Shown in pieces: positions 35,915 through 44,265 of a DNA stretch of 64,000 nucleotides. The stretch is from Halosegnis longus (lineage in GTDB: Archaea > Halobacteriota > Halobacteria > Halobacteriales > Haloarculaceae): the NCBI RefSeq assembly GCF_009663395.1, contig NZ_QKNW01000002.1, positions 117,533 through 181,532 of the forward strand. The letters run 5' to 3'. Below the pieces are notes generated by a model. That model did no database searches. It was not told where the DNA came from and worked only from the letters and a program-made list of their open reading frames with translations. Positions within the stretch are counted from its first letter, which is position 1. Each line of letters begins with the position of its first letter. A program made the translations under genes and the position numbers.

Positions 35915-36050
35915 GAAAGCATTTATGGGTGTTGCGCTATAACAAATGAAATGAGAACGCGGTCGCTACGAAGCGAGTTAGCCCAGAATCGAAGGGTGTC
36001 ACTCCGGTGTTCCAGCACCGAAGCGACCGGGTTTTCAACAGGTGAAACCC

Positions 36051-36368
36051 ATGAGCAAATCACAGCCAGCCGGACAAGAACGTACCGGCCACGATGCGAC
36101 CGTATCGACGACCAACCGCGACCCGGATGTCGGCCACCGACCGCCGTACTTCCGTCTGGGCCGAACCAACGGCCGCGATTACCTCGCGGACCTACGCACG
36201 CGCACGGTCCACGTAATCAACCCCGACGGCACCCGTCACCATCGCTACCATCTTAACGGCAAGTCGCTGGACGAATTCATGGAAGCCGTTGCATCGGCCC
36301 ACGGCTGGGAGCGTCGCTCCTACGGTGGCGGCATCAAGGGCCTCATCGAGCGAGGGATGGACGCATGA
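36051..36368 (+). CDS. small conserved-looking haloarchaeal hypothetical
   Basis: 105 residues from MSKSQPAG. Disordered N-terminus, then a beta-rich part (RPPYFRLGRTNGRDYLADLR, RTVHVINPDG) and a helix (SLDEFMEAVASAHGWERRSY). The next gene's ATG overlaps its stop by 4 bp. Function unknown; the pair has the GC content and composition of haloarchaeal core plasmid genes. Confidence 0.7.
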   Translation: MSKSQPAGQERTGHDATVSTTNRDPDVGHRPPYFRLGRTNGRDYLADLRTRTVHVINPDGTRHHRYHLNGKSLDEFMEAVASAHGWERRSYGGGIKGLIERGMDA

Positions 36369-36694
36369 GCGACGAGGACGCTGCAGATGGCAAAGAGGTA
36401 GCCGACGCCGGAGCCCGTGCGGGTGACAGCAACCCGGAAAGTGAAGCGAACGACACAGAGGAGGAATCGCCCATCCACTACGAGAGCCCCATCTCAGTCA
36501 CGTACGTAACGGAGACGCACGATGTCCGGCGGATGCGCTTTGAGAAACTCGAGGATGGCTACATCCGGATCGAAGAGGAGTGGACCGGCTGCAAGTGGCA
36601 TGTCACCGGCGAGGAGCATGTGTCCAGTGTTGCGGTGAACGACCGGCGTGAGCCGCTAGAGCCGCAGGGGACGCGAGTGTTCCGCGGGCCGTAG
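36365..36694 (+). CDS. small acidic hypothetical protein
   Basis: 109 residues. The first 40 are acidic and disordered; the rest is beta-rich (ISVTYVTETHDVRRMRFEKL, YIRIEEEWTGCKWHVTG). ATGA overlap with the upstream gene indicates an operon of two. No family recognised. Confidence 0.7.
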   Translation: MSDEDAADGKEVADAGARAGDSNPESEANDTEEESPIHYESPISVTYVTETHDVRRMRFEKLEDGYIRIEEEWTGCKWHVTGEEHVSSVAVNDRREPLEPQGTRVFRGP

Positions 36695-36726
36695 TCAACG
36701 AACACCGGGACATCGTCGCTCGCCAA

Positions 36727-37359
36727 TTAGACAGTCTGAATTGCAGTGTCTGCTGATTCTGCTAATTCCCCAGCTGATTCAAACAGCTCCTCATACTGGC
36801 TTTGCTCGATTTCCTGCTGGTTCGCGATAGCTAAGCAGGATGCGGTTGTCTCCAATAGCTTGTCCCGCACATCAATGATAGCCTCTTCGTCGTGTGTACC
36901 GGGAATGGATGCCCATTGAAGCTTGAGCTGCTTGTAGTACGACTGGAATTCGTCCGTCGCAGTTTCAATGAACGCAGGGATTAGCTCCTCTCGTCTATTT
37001 CGAACGTCGCCCATAATTTGCTCTTCTGCAGAGTCGTCTTCAGCGAGCGCATGCTCAACCGCATCGAGGAGTTCTTGATCAAGATTGAGAGATTCACCCA
37101 TCTCGATCAGATTATCAAACTCTTCCGGCGGCGGCGCTTGCTCGTTGAATCTCTCCTGCATGGCCTCATGTGACATTGCAGCAATCTGAATCTCTCTGGC
37201 CAATGTGACGACTTCACCGAGCCACGCTTTGATTTCCTCTTGTTCCTCTCGTCGCTCGCGATGGATTCGTTGTAGCTCCTCTTTCCCAAACGTCGCCACC
37301 ACACTGAGGATGACAGCTGCGATGGCAGTTGGGATATCGATTACTGGGAAGCTAACCAT
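36727..37359 (-). CDS. membrane-anchored coiled-coil protein
   Basis: 210 residues from MVSFPVID. One N-terminal membrane helix (IPTAIAAVILSVVATFG) is followed by a charged coiled coil (EELQRIHRERREEQEEIKAW) and a helical, acidic cytoplasmic domain. It diverges from the second DUF1156 methyltransferase 140 bp away. No enzymatic motif; possibly an accessory membrane sensor. Confidence 0.7.
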   Translation of the reverse strand: MVSFPVIDIPTAIAAVILSVVATFGKEELQRIHRERREEQEEIKAWLGEVVTLAREIQIAAMSHEAMQERFNEQAPPPEEFDNLIEMGESLNLDQELLDAVEHALAEDDSAEEQIMGDVRNRREELIPAFIETATDEFQSYYKQLKLQWASIPGTHDEEAIIDVRDKLLETTASCLAIANQQEIEQSQYEELFESAGELAESADTAIQTV

Positions 37360-37459
37360 GCTACAGCGTATCGGACTATCGTGTATATGTGTTAGCAAGG
37401 GGCGAAGTCATTGATACTGAGTTAGCCAAACAGAGCTGGGATGATAACTGACGTGTCGT

Positions 37460-37471
37460 GGGTTTATACAG
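37460..37471 (+). promoter_or_regulatory. TATA-like box of DUF1156 copy 2
   Basis: GGGTTTATACAG lies about 30-40 bp before the ATG at 37500 and resembles haloarchaeal TATA boxes. Confidence 0.45.
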
Positions 37472-37499
37472 TCGCCCGGCTTGGCTGCTGGTAATCACT

Positions 37500-40148
37500 A
37501 TGTCTCAAGAACAGGAGCCGGCCGAGCGTCGCGAGCTGCCGATTGAACGAGGCTTTCCAATTGAACGAGTAAATGAAATAGCCGAAAAAGAAGGGCGAGC
37601 GAAGCAATGGTACCGCCCAATCTATACCATGCACAAGTGGTGGGCGCGGAGAATGGGCTCGATATTTCGTGCCATTTCACTCTACGCACTAATCGATGAC
37701 CCAGATGATATTGAAATCCATGAACCAGGGGAAAACGACACACTGGATAACTTCGGAGGGTCACAAGATGAGATTGAAAGACTCATCGACCGAGTCGATA
37801 TGTCTGATCCCGAATCTCTGTGGGGCATCTATCCTAAAGATGTACGTATAGACGACAAGAAAATCCTTGACCCGTTTATGGGGGGCGGGACTTCATTAGT
37901 TGAAGCCTCCCGCTTTGGCGTAGATGCTGATGGGTATGATCTTAATCCGGTGGCTTGGTTTGTTTCCAAGAAACAATTAGATGCCGGACAAGCTAACCGA
38001 GATGAGCTGGAAGCCGCATTCGAGAAGGTCAAAAGTGAGGTGGCGGATAAGTTACAGGAGTACTACAAAACCCCGTGTCCGAACGGGGATCACGAAGCGG
38101 ATATCATGTATAATTTCTGGGTGAAGACGGTGGATTGTATTTCATGTGATCATGAAGTCTCGTTGTTTAATGACCATCGTTTGGCTGCTGGCCGCTATGA
38201 TCATGATGATGAGGATGTCGTCATTTGCCCAGATTGTGACGATATTGTCCATGTTGACAGCTACCGGGAGAGCTCAATCTGCGAAAGCTGTGGGTACGAA
38301 TGGATACCCAGTGAAGGGAACACGCGAAGGGGAGGAAGCTATGTTTGCTCTGATTGTGGGCAAAAATACAGTATAGTGGATGCAATCGAAGAGCAAGGTC
38401 AATACGGTCTTGAGCTGTATGCCATTGAATACTATTGCGAGACTTGTGATTCTTCAGGCGAGCCGAGAGGCGTGTACAAGGGATACAAGAGTGTAGGCCA
38501 GACTGATCTGGACCGGTTTTCACTGGCACAAACAGATTGGAACACTAACCAGGGGTTGCATGAATATATCCCTGATGAGGAAATTCCAGAAGGTGCTATA
38601 ACCGCTGCTTCTGAAGTCTCTGGTAATGACCTTTTTCAGCATAATATCACTCACTGGAAAGATATGTACAACGACCGACAACTGTTGTGTCTCGCCACGC
38701 TATTGGAGTCTATCAGCAATATAGAAAATGACGATGCTAGGGAATTCCTGTTGCTAACCTTTTCTGAATCGCTTAATTACAACACAATGATGAATATATA
38801 CAATCCGAACTACAACAAAAACACAAATATATTCAAAAACAATTCGTTCGCGCCACCCACTGAGCCGATTGAAAATAACGTATGGGGAACTGAGTACGGC
38901 ACTGGCACATTTACGTCAATGTGGGATATGGTGATGAGGGGGGTCGAATACGCGAATGCGCCAACCGAGCGTTACATCGAAGACGGAGAAACGAAGGAAA
39001 CGCCACCGTTTGCACAGCCGATTGGTGAGAATACATCGGTTCACCAGGGTGATATGCGACTTATCGACGCTGAAGACGAGTATGACGCAGTCATCACCGA
39101 CCCGCCATACTACGACAATATCATCTATTCGGAAGTCTCCGACTACTTCTACGTCTGGCAAAAGATTCTCCTCGAAGATGAATACGAAGGCTTCGATCAG
39201 GATAAGACCCCACGAGCAGGGAGCATCGTTGCAAATCCATACCTAGGCAAGGGCTCAGAGGAATTCGAATCGGAGCTGCACGAAGCATTCACTGCTATCC
39301 ACCAAGCTCTGAAAGACGATGGCGTCCTCACGTTCACCTACCATCACAACGACCCCGAGTCGTGGGGTGAATTGCTCGAATCACTCTGTGATGTCGGCTT
39401 CGAAGTTACCGCAACATATCCGGTGTCTGCAGACACGAACAAGTTCATCACCGGCGAAGCAGTCGAATTTGACATCATCATCGTGGCTCGCCCAGCAGGC
39501 GACCGCGAACCCGTCTCGTGGCGAAATCTCCGTCGCCGCATCCTCAATACAACAAAGCAAACCCACGCCCGCCTGACGGAAAATCGCGAGCTCTCACAAG
39601 GCGATATCGGCGTGATCGAGATGGGCCGCGCCTTCCACGAATACTCGAAGCATCACGGCGAAGTCCGCCAAGGCGACTCTATCATGGACGCCAAAGATGT
39701 CGTTGAGCAAATCTATGGCATCCTCCAGGAAGCCAGCGAGGTTGGCGAACTTGATGTCTATATCGACATGCTGTCGGACCCTGACCCAAGCTACAGCGAG
39801 CTGAATATGCTCACCAAGGGAACCGATGCAAATCCCGACCGCCTTCGCGACATGAAACTATACCGAATGGATGGCGGCGACTTTGAGCTCCTCGACTGGC
39901 AAGATGACGACCGCATCGCGTACATCCAATCACGCACCAATAGCGACACCGAGTCACTCACCCCACTCGACAAAGCCCATCTCCTGCGCTACAAATACGA
40001 ACGCGGGGAATCCTGGGAAAACCTCATCGAGAAATGGGGCGTCAGCGATGGCCTCCGTGATATGTGTGAAAATCTCGCAGATGCCACCGGCGATGACACC
40101 TATCGACGACTCCTCGGGGGCGACGCCTCGATTCAGTCGTTCGACTAG
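37500..40148 (+). CDS. DUF1156 DNA methyltransferase (copy 2, no DUF499 partner)
   Basis: 882 residues from MSQEQEPAE; the fourteen codons upstream are not conserved with copies 1 and 3. It has the N-terminal PIERGFPIERVNEIAEKEG, MHKWWARR, SAM motif DPFMGGGTS at about 123, catalytic DPPYYDN near 535 and Cys pairs in the insert (CISC, CPDC, CESC, CSDC, CETC). The C-terminal block (WGELLESLCDVGFEVTATYP) is nearly identical to the other copies. The middle (about 38.6-38.95 kb) is markedly AT-rich and Asn-rich, while codons after 39.0 kb are GC-rich, so the gene looks mosaic. It probably modifies a different target from copy 1. Confidence 0.9.
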   Translation: MSQEQEPAERRELPIERGFPIERVNEIAEKEGRAKQWYRPIYTMHKWWARRMGSIFRAISLYALIDDPDDIEIHEPGENDTLDNFGGSQDEIERLIDRVDMSDPESLWGIYPKDVRIDDKKILDPFMGGGTSLVEASRFGVDADGYDLNPVAWFVSKKQLDAGQANRDELEAAFEKVKSEVADKLQEYYKTPCPNGDHEADIMYNFWVKTVDCISCDHEVSLFNDHRLAAGRYDHDDEDVVICPDCDDIVHVDSYRESSICESCGYEWIPSEGNTRRGGSYVCSDCGQKYSIVDAIEEQGQYGLELYAIEYYCETCDSSGEPRGVYKGYKSVGQTDLDRFSLAQTDWNTNQGLHEYIPDEEIPEGAITAASEVSGNDLFQHNITHWKDMYNDRQLLCLATLLESISNIENDDAREFLLLTFSESLNYNTMMNIYNPNYNKNTNIFKNNSFAPPTEPIENNVWGTEYGTGTFTSMWDMVMRGVEYANAPTERYIEDGETKETPPFAQPIGENTSVHQGDMRLIDAEDEYDAVITDPPYYDNIIYSEVSDYFYVWQKILLEDEYEGFDQDKTPRAGSIVANPYLGKGSEEFESELHEAFTAIHQALKDDGVLTFTYHHNDPESWGELLESLCDVGFEVTATYPVSADTNKFITGEAVEFDIIIVARPAGDREPVSWRNLRRRILNTTKQTHARLTENRELSQGDIGVIEMGRAFHEYSKHHGEVRQGDSIMDAKDVVEQIYGILQEASEVGELDVYIDMLSDPDPSYSELNMLTKGTDANPDRLRDMKLYRMDGGDFELLDWQDDDRIAYIQSRTNSDTESLTPLDKAHLLRYKYERGESWENLIEKWGVSDGLRDMCENLADATGDDTYRRLLGGDASIQSFD

Positions 40149-40824
40149 CCCATCCCAGCTGTCTCGAGGACGCTCCGCCCACACCACTGCTGCCATCTCA
40201 CAGTATCCAACCCGACACCGACGCAATCCACGCGATTCACATCCCTATGCGGTATCTTCACCACCGACGATCCAGCATGGAGAGTGGGCCCCAAGCGATA
40301 CACATGGACCACTGCTGGTTCCCAATATCCACCATATGATGACTGATATATCAACCGGAAATTAATTTTCACTGCCGACTATCTCCGATTTGTGCGACAG
40401 ATTCAAATAGTCTGAATCGAGGAATCAACCAATATCGGTGTACATCGCCGTTCTACACCGAATATGGTTTACACCTCGCAGTGTTGATAGGTTACAATTT
40501 GCCCCCGAAGCGACTGCAGTCACGGCGACCGCGGCCCGAGCCAGCTCAACTAGGTACCACACTGATGTACCACGCCCCCACCACACTGCCCGCCGTACCC
40601 CACTGCAAGCCATCGCCTCCACTCTCTCTCGATATCCGAGTGAACACCACCGAGGAGCTCCTGTCTCATTGCAATCTCAGTCGATCGTACCACATTGTCT
40701 TCACCCAGATGTGCCGATGACGCGGTCAGCATAGACGGCGCCGTCAGCGAAATCCGACGGCCAACAACTACCGAACTAACGTGGGCGGTAGTTACTTGTA
40801 GAGGCCTGCTACATGCGGGAATGA
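40149..40824. other. non-coding region downstream of DUF1156 copy 2
   Basis: No gene supported over 676 bp. It contains the dyad AATATCGGTGTA (40431-40442) against CTACACCGAATAT (40453-40465), able to form an 11-bp stem with a 10-base loop, and a smaller AGATTCA/TGAATC dyad near 40410-40428. It could hold a regulatory site or a short RNA, but I cannot assign one. Confidence 0.4.
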
Positions 40825-41004
40825 ATGGGTGTCAAACGTCTCTTACCGGGGATCTTGCTCTCTGTGACGGGGTTGGCAATATTTTTTGTAGACACCGGGT
40901 TCCGACTTGCTGGCCCGCAACTGCCCGATACTGCACTTGGCTACGGTGGTTGGATACTCGTCCTCATCGGCGTGGGACTGCTGAAACGTGCCGCAGCGAA
41001 ATAG
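40825..41004 (+). CDS. 59-residue two-helix membrane protein
   Basis: ATG 40825 to TAG 41002-41004. The product begins MGVKRLLPGILLSVTGLAIFF, has a polar loop, and a second helix GGWILVLIGVGLL ending KRAAAK. The positive-inside ends and two clear helices make it credible despite its size. It lies on the same strand 190 bp ahead of the Tat/Mrr/DnaJ gene. Confidence 0.6.
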   Translation: MGVKRLLPGILLSVTGLAIFFVDTGFRLAGPQLPDTALGYGGWILVLIGVGLLKRAAAK

Positions 41005-41191
41005 CTGCCAGAGGAGATGTCTGGTTTGGGTACAGGCAGCCAGTGGCAACCCGTTCCCCCCACGATAGAGATGCACACATAGTGGCCGAATCTCTCGATT
41101 CAGTTTTCACCACACCTCCGAATAACGACCCCGCGCTACCAACTACTGATAACAACAACTTTGTATCGTGTTAGCAAAGCGGAAATCATCA

Positions 41192-44100
41192 ATGGTGGGG
41201 CACACACGCCGCGAGATATTGCGTGCCGGCGCCGGGACAGTTGCCGGCCTCGCGGCAATCGGAAACGCAACAGCGAGTCAACAAGCTGGCGCAGACTACC
41301 ACATTGGCCTCCCGCTTGAGCACACGTGGACAGCTGAGGTTGCTGATTTGGTGTTTGCGTTCGGGGAGACAAATGATCACCGCGTGCTTGCGCTTACCGC
41401 AACCGACTTTTCCTACGTTGACGACGCGGTCGAGGCGATTGATCTGGCCACTGGCGCCCGCGAAGAGATACTCACGAGCTCAGAAAGCATCTATGACGCG
41501 GCAGTCAATGGAGAGACGATCCTGCTGAGTCTCCCCGACAAAGTCGCAGCCTTCGATCTGGATGGCACACGACTGTGGGAGGATCACACAGAGTACGAAG
41601 AGCCGTATCGCGTCGTTTCCCACAAGCAAGGCTTCCTCTATGCAAGCTCTCAGTATATTGCTGGCAGTGGCGGTGACCCCGGTCGCTACAATCGCGGCCG
41701 CGTGACGAGCATTGGAACCGATGGCACCCGCCACTTCTCTGAGTGGGTCGGCTTCGCCACATCGTTTTGGCTCACCGACGACCAGATCATCCTTGGCATC
41801 ACCGAAGAGGAGCAAACCGATGACGGCTTCGAGATTGTTGACGGTCACGTGCAGAGTCTCGATTACGATGGCAACACACGCTGGGAAGCCGAGACGGACC
41901 CACCGGACCGACTCCATGGAATGGACACAACACTCGCCGTCGGCACAACGACAGACTCGCTTCCACTGCTGGATATCGACTCTGGCGAGCTCGTCACATC
42001 GCTTACCACTGACGGACGGGTCGCAGATATCACAGCCGATGCCGACCGGTTCTACTACCAAGTCGAGGGAGCGGTGCAAGCAATCACTGCTGCGGATGGG
42101 AGCGATGTCTGGCGCAAACAGCTGGAGCCGGAGCTGTCTGATATCTCGCTGATTGGGGATGCGCTCTACACCGGCTCGCGGTCCGGGCGGTTTGCCATGC
42201 GTGATCCGGCAACAGGAGCGGTACGGTGGTCCGACGACCGTGCCGGCTCCACAGACACTGTCGGGTATGTCCGGATCCACGATGGCCGGGTTCTCGCAAT
42301 CCGTGGCGAGTCAATTGCCTGCTATCGCGGGCAGCGTGGCATCGCCCTTGACCGCCACCGACAACTGAGCGACCCCTCGGGAATGGCCATCGGCAGCCGC
42401 ACAAACCAGCTTGTGAGCGGCAGCAAGCTTGCACAGGCCGAGACGGCAATCAGCGAGGAACGCTACGCAGCTGCCTTACAATCACTAGATAGCGCCCGTC
42501 GCCGGCAGACAGCCATCGATTCCCTCCTCGGGGTCACCGCAATTGGCGGCGTCTACGCCGGCGCGCGCAAATCCAGCAGTCGCTATCGCCACCACCAGTT
42601 TGCAGAGCTGGTCGCGGAATTTCGTGATGCATATCCACTCGAAGACGGCGCCTTAGCGGGTGTCTCTCCGCGGGATACACTCTCGCAGGTAGAGGTTGCG
42701 CTTGACTCGCATGATTCAGGCATCCTAGGTAGTCGCCTCATCACATTGACGAATGACAATCTCCCCTACGCCGAGTTGGAAACAACAATAGACGCCTACA
42801 TCGAGATGGCCCCGGCGCTTGAACGCCTCTCACAAACGCTTGAGGACGTGGAGACAGCTGATCCTGTCCGTCAACAGCTCACGACGACCCTACGAGACGC
42901 CTTCGATGACCCGGACGAATTGCATGCTGCGGCTGAGACAGCAACGACCATCCTCACGCAATACAATCACTGGCAGGCCGCAACAACCCCCGAATTCACG
43001 TTTGCCGGTGAATCAGTCGCGACGGATGGCGTTACGCGTGCGTTCCAGCAGGCAAGCGCCGCCGAGTCAGCTGGTGAGTCGGCAGTAATGGAATACATCG
43101 ACGCCGCCACGGAGTGTGTCACCACCGCAAACGAGGGTGCAGACGTATTAGCTGGCTATGACTGTTCGGCGGTCCGCAGCGTGATGCAGCGAGCCTTGAC
43201 GACCGACAAGTCGTCCTATGACGGGGCCGCGACATCACTCTCACAGGCGGCGCGACTCATCAAGACGGTCGCCGAGGCCGAACAGACACGCCAGTCACTC
43301 TCGCTTGAGTATGTCGACGCATCGAAGGCCGAGCTGAAAACCCAGCTCCAGACGGCGCTTGCAGACATGCATCTCTCGGCCGCAACGGAGCTTGCTGACT
43401 ACATCGACCATCTCTCAACCGGCACGTGGCGCCCGGAGCATCTGGCTGCGCTTGACCCAACGGAATTCGAACAGCTCGTCGCCGAGCTCTATACGGCACG
43501 TGGCTATTCCACCCAAGTCACCCGCCAGTCTGCTGACCGCGGGATCGATGTCGTCGCCCGCGGTAACGGTGAGATGCTGGCTATCCAGGCCAAGCGGTAT
43601 ACCGGCTCGAACAAGGTTGGCCGGCCCGCCATCCAGAAAACGGTCGGCGCCGCCACCCAAGTTGGCGCGAGTCGGGCCGTCGTCATTACGACATCTGGCT
43701 TTACGAAGACGGCCCAAACCGCCGCCGATGACTTTGGCAATGAAGTCGAATTGATTGACGGCGCCACGCTGGTCCGGCTGTTGACGGAGTCGCCGTTGAG
43801 CCCGCCTCGCTCCGGGCAGTCGACCAGCAGTCGGTCCACATCACGGTCCGCCACAGGGTCGCAGTCGCGTACCACAACGGGCTCACAGCGTCGCTCGGGC
43901 TCGCGGTCCAAGCAACACCACCAACAGCAACAGCAGCAACAGACGCGGTGTGACGCCTGTGGCGAAGTCTTCCGTGGCGAGCTGACGGAAGTCACGCTCC
44001 CGGATGGCTCAACCGGGTATTGTTGTCCACGCTGTGAACAGCTGATTGATGAGTCGCTGGGAACGACGCCATCCGACAAGGCGGACGCTGCGGCTGTCCT

Positions 44101-44242
44101 TGGCGTCTCGGTCGATGCAACACCGGAGGAAATCGAGGAAGCCTATCGCGACCGAATCAAGGAGTGTCATCCGGACACGTCGGATGGCGACCGGGAAACG
44201 TTCCTCCGGGTGCAGGATGCGTACGATACGCTGAGCGAATGA
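41192..44242 (+). CDS. chimera: Tat signal, PQQ-like beta-propeller, Mrr-type nuclease, Zn ribbon, DnaJ domain
   Basis: 1016 residues from MVGHTRREI. Residues 6-29 form a twin-arginine signal (RREILRAGAGTVAGLAA). About 40-410 is a PQQ/WD-like beta-propeller with repeated dGt-rW units (DLDGTRLWEDH, DYDGNTRWEAE, AADGSDVWRKQL, ATGAVRW). About 420-745 is helical. About 750-865 is an Mrr-type PD-(D/E)XK domain: FEQLVAELYTARGY, DRGIDVVARG, LAIQAKRY with Asp and the Q-x-K motif. A Ser/Arg-rich linker with a Gln tract (about 910-917) precedes a zinc ribbon (CDACGEVF, CCPRCE). The last 60 residues are a J domain with HPD near 993. The signal conflicts with a DNA-cutting, chaperone-recruiting C-terminus. 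Localisation and target are unknown. Confidence 0.9.
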   Translation: MVGHTRREILRAGAGTVAGLAAIGNATASQQAGADYHIGLPLEHTWTAEVADLVFAFGETNDHRVLALTATDFSYVDDAVEAIDLATGAREEILTSSESIYDAAVNGETILLSLPDKVAAFDLDGTRLWEDHTEYEEPYRVVSHKQGFLYASSQYIAGSGGDPGRYNRGRVTSIGTDGTRHFSEWVGFATSFWLTDDQIILGITEEEQTDDGFEIVDGHVQSLDYDGNTRWEAETDPPDRLHGMDTTLAVGTTTDSLPLLDIDSGELVTSLTTDGRVADITADADRFYYQVEGAVQAITAADGSDVWRKQLEPELSDISLIGDALYTGSRSGRFAMRDPATGAVRWSDDRAGSTDTVGYVRIHDGRVLAIRGESIACYRGQRGIALDRHRQLSDPSGMAIGSRTNQLVSGSKLAQAETAISEERYAAALQSLDSARRRQTAIDSLLGVTAIGGVYAGARKSSSRYRHHQFAELVAEFRDAYPLEDGALAGVSPRDTLSQVEVALDSHDSGILGSRLITLTNDNLPYAELETTIDAYIEMAPALERLSQTLEDVETADPVRQQLTTTLRDAFDDPDELHAAAETATTILTQYNHWQAATTPEFTFAGESVATDGVTRAFQQASAAESAGESAVMEYIDAATECVTTANEGADVLAGYDCSAVRSVMQRALTTDKSSYDGAATSLSQAARLIKTVAEAEQTRQSLSLEYVDASKAELKTQLQTALADMHLSAATELADYIDHLSTGTWRPEHLAALDPTEFEQLVAELYTARGYSTQVTRQSADRGIDVVARGNGEMLAIQAKRYTGSNKVGRPAIQKTVGAATQVGASRAVVITTSGFTKTAQTAADDFGNEVELIDGATLVRLLTESPLSPPRSGQSTSSRSTSRSATGSQSRTTTGSQRRSGSRSKQHHQQQQQQQTRCDACGEVFRGELTEVTLPDGSTGYCCPRCEQLIDESLGTTPSDKADAAAVLGVSVDATPEEIEEAYRDRIKECHPDTSDGDRETFLRVQDAYDTLSE

Positions 44243-44265
44243 CGGCTCTATAGTTGCCTAGCTAT

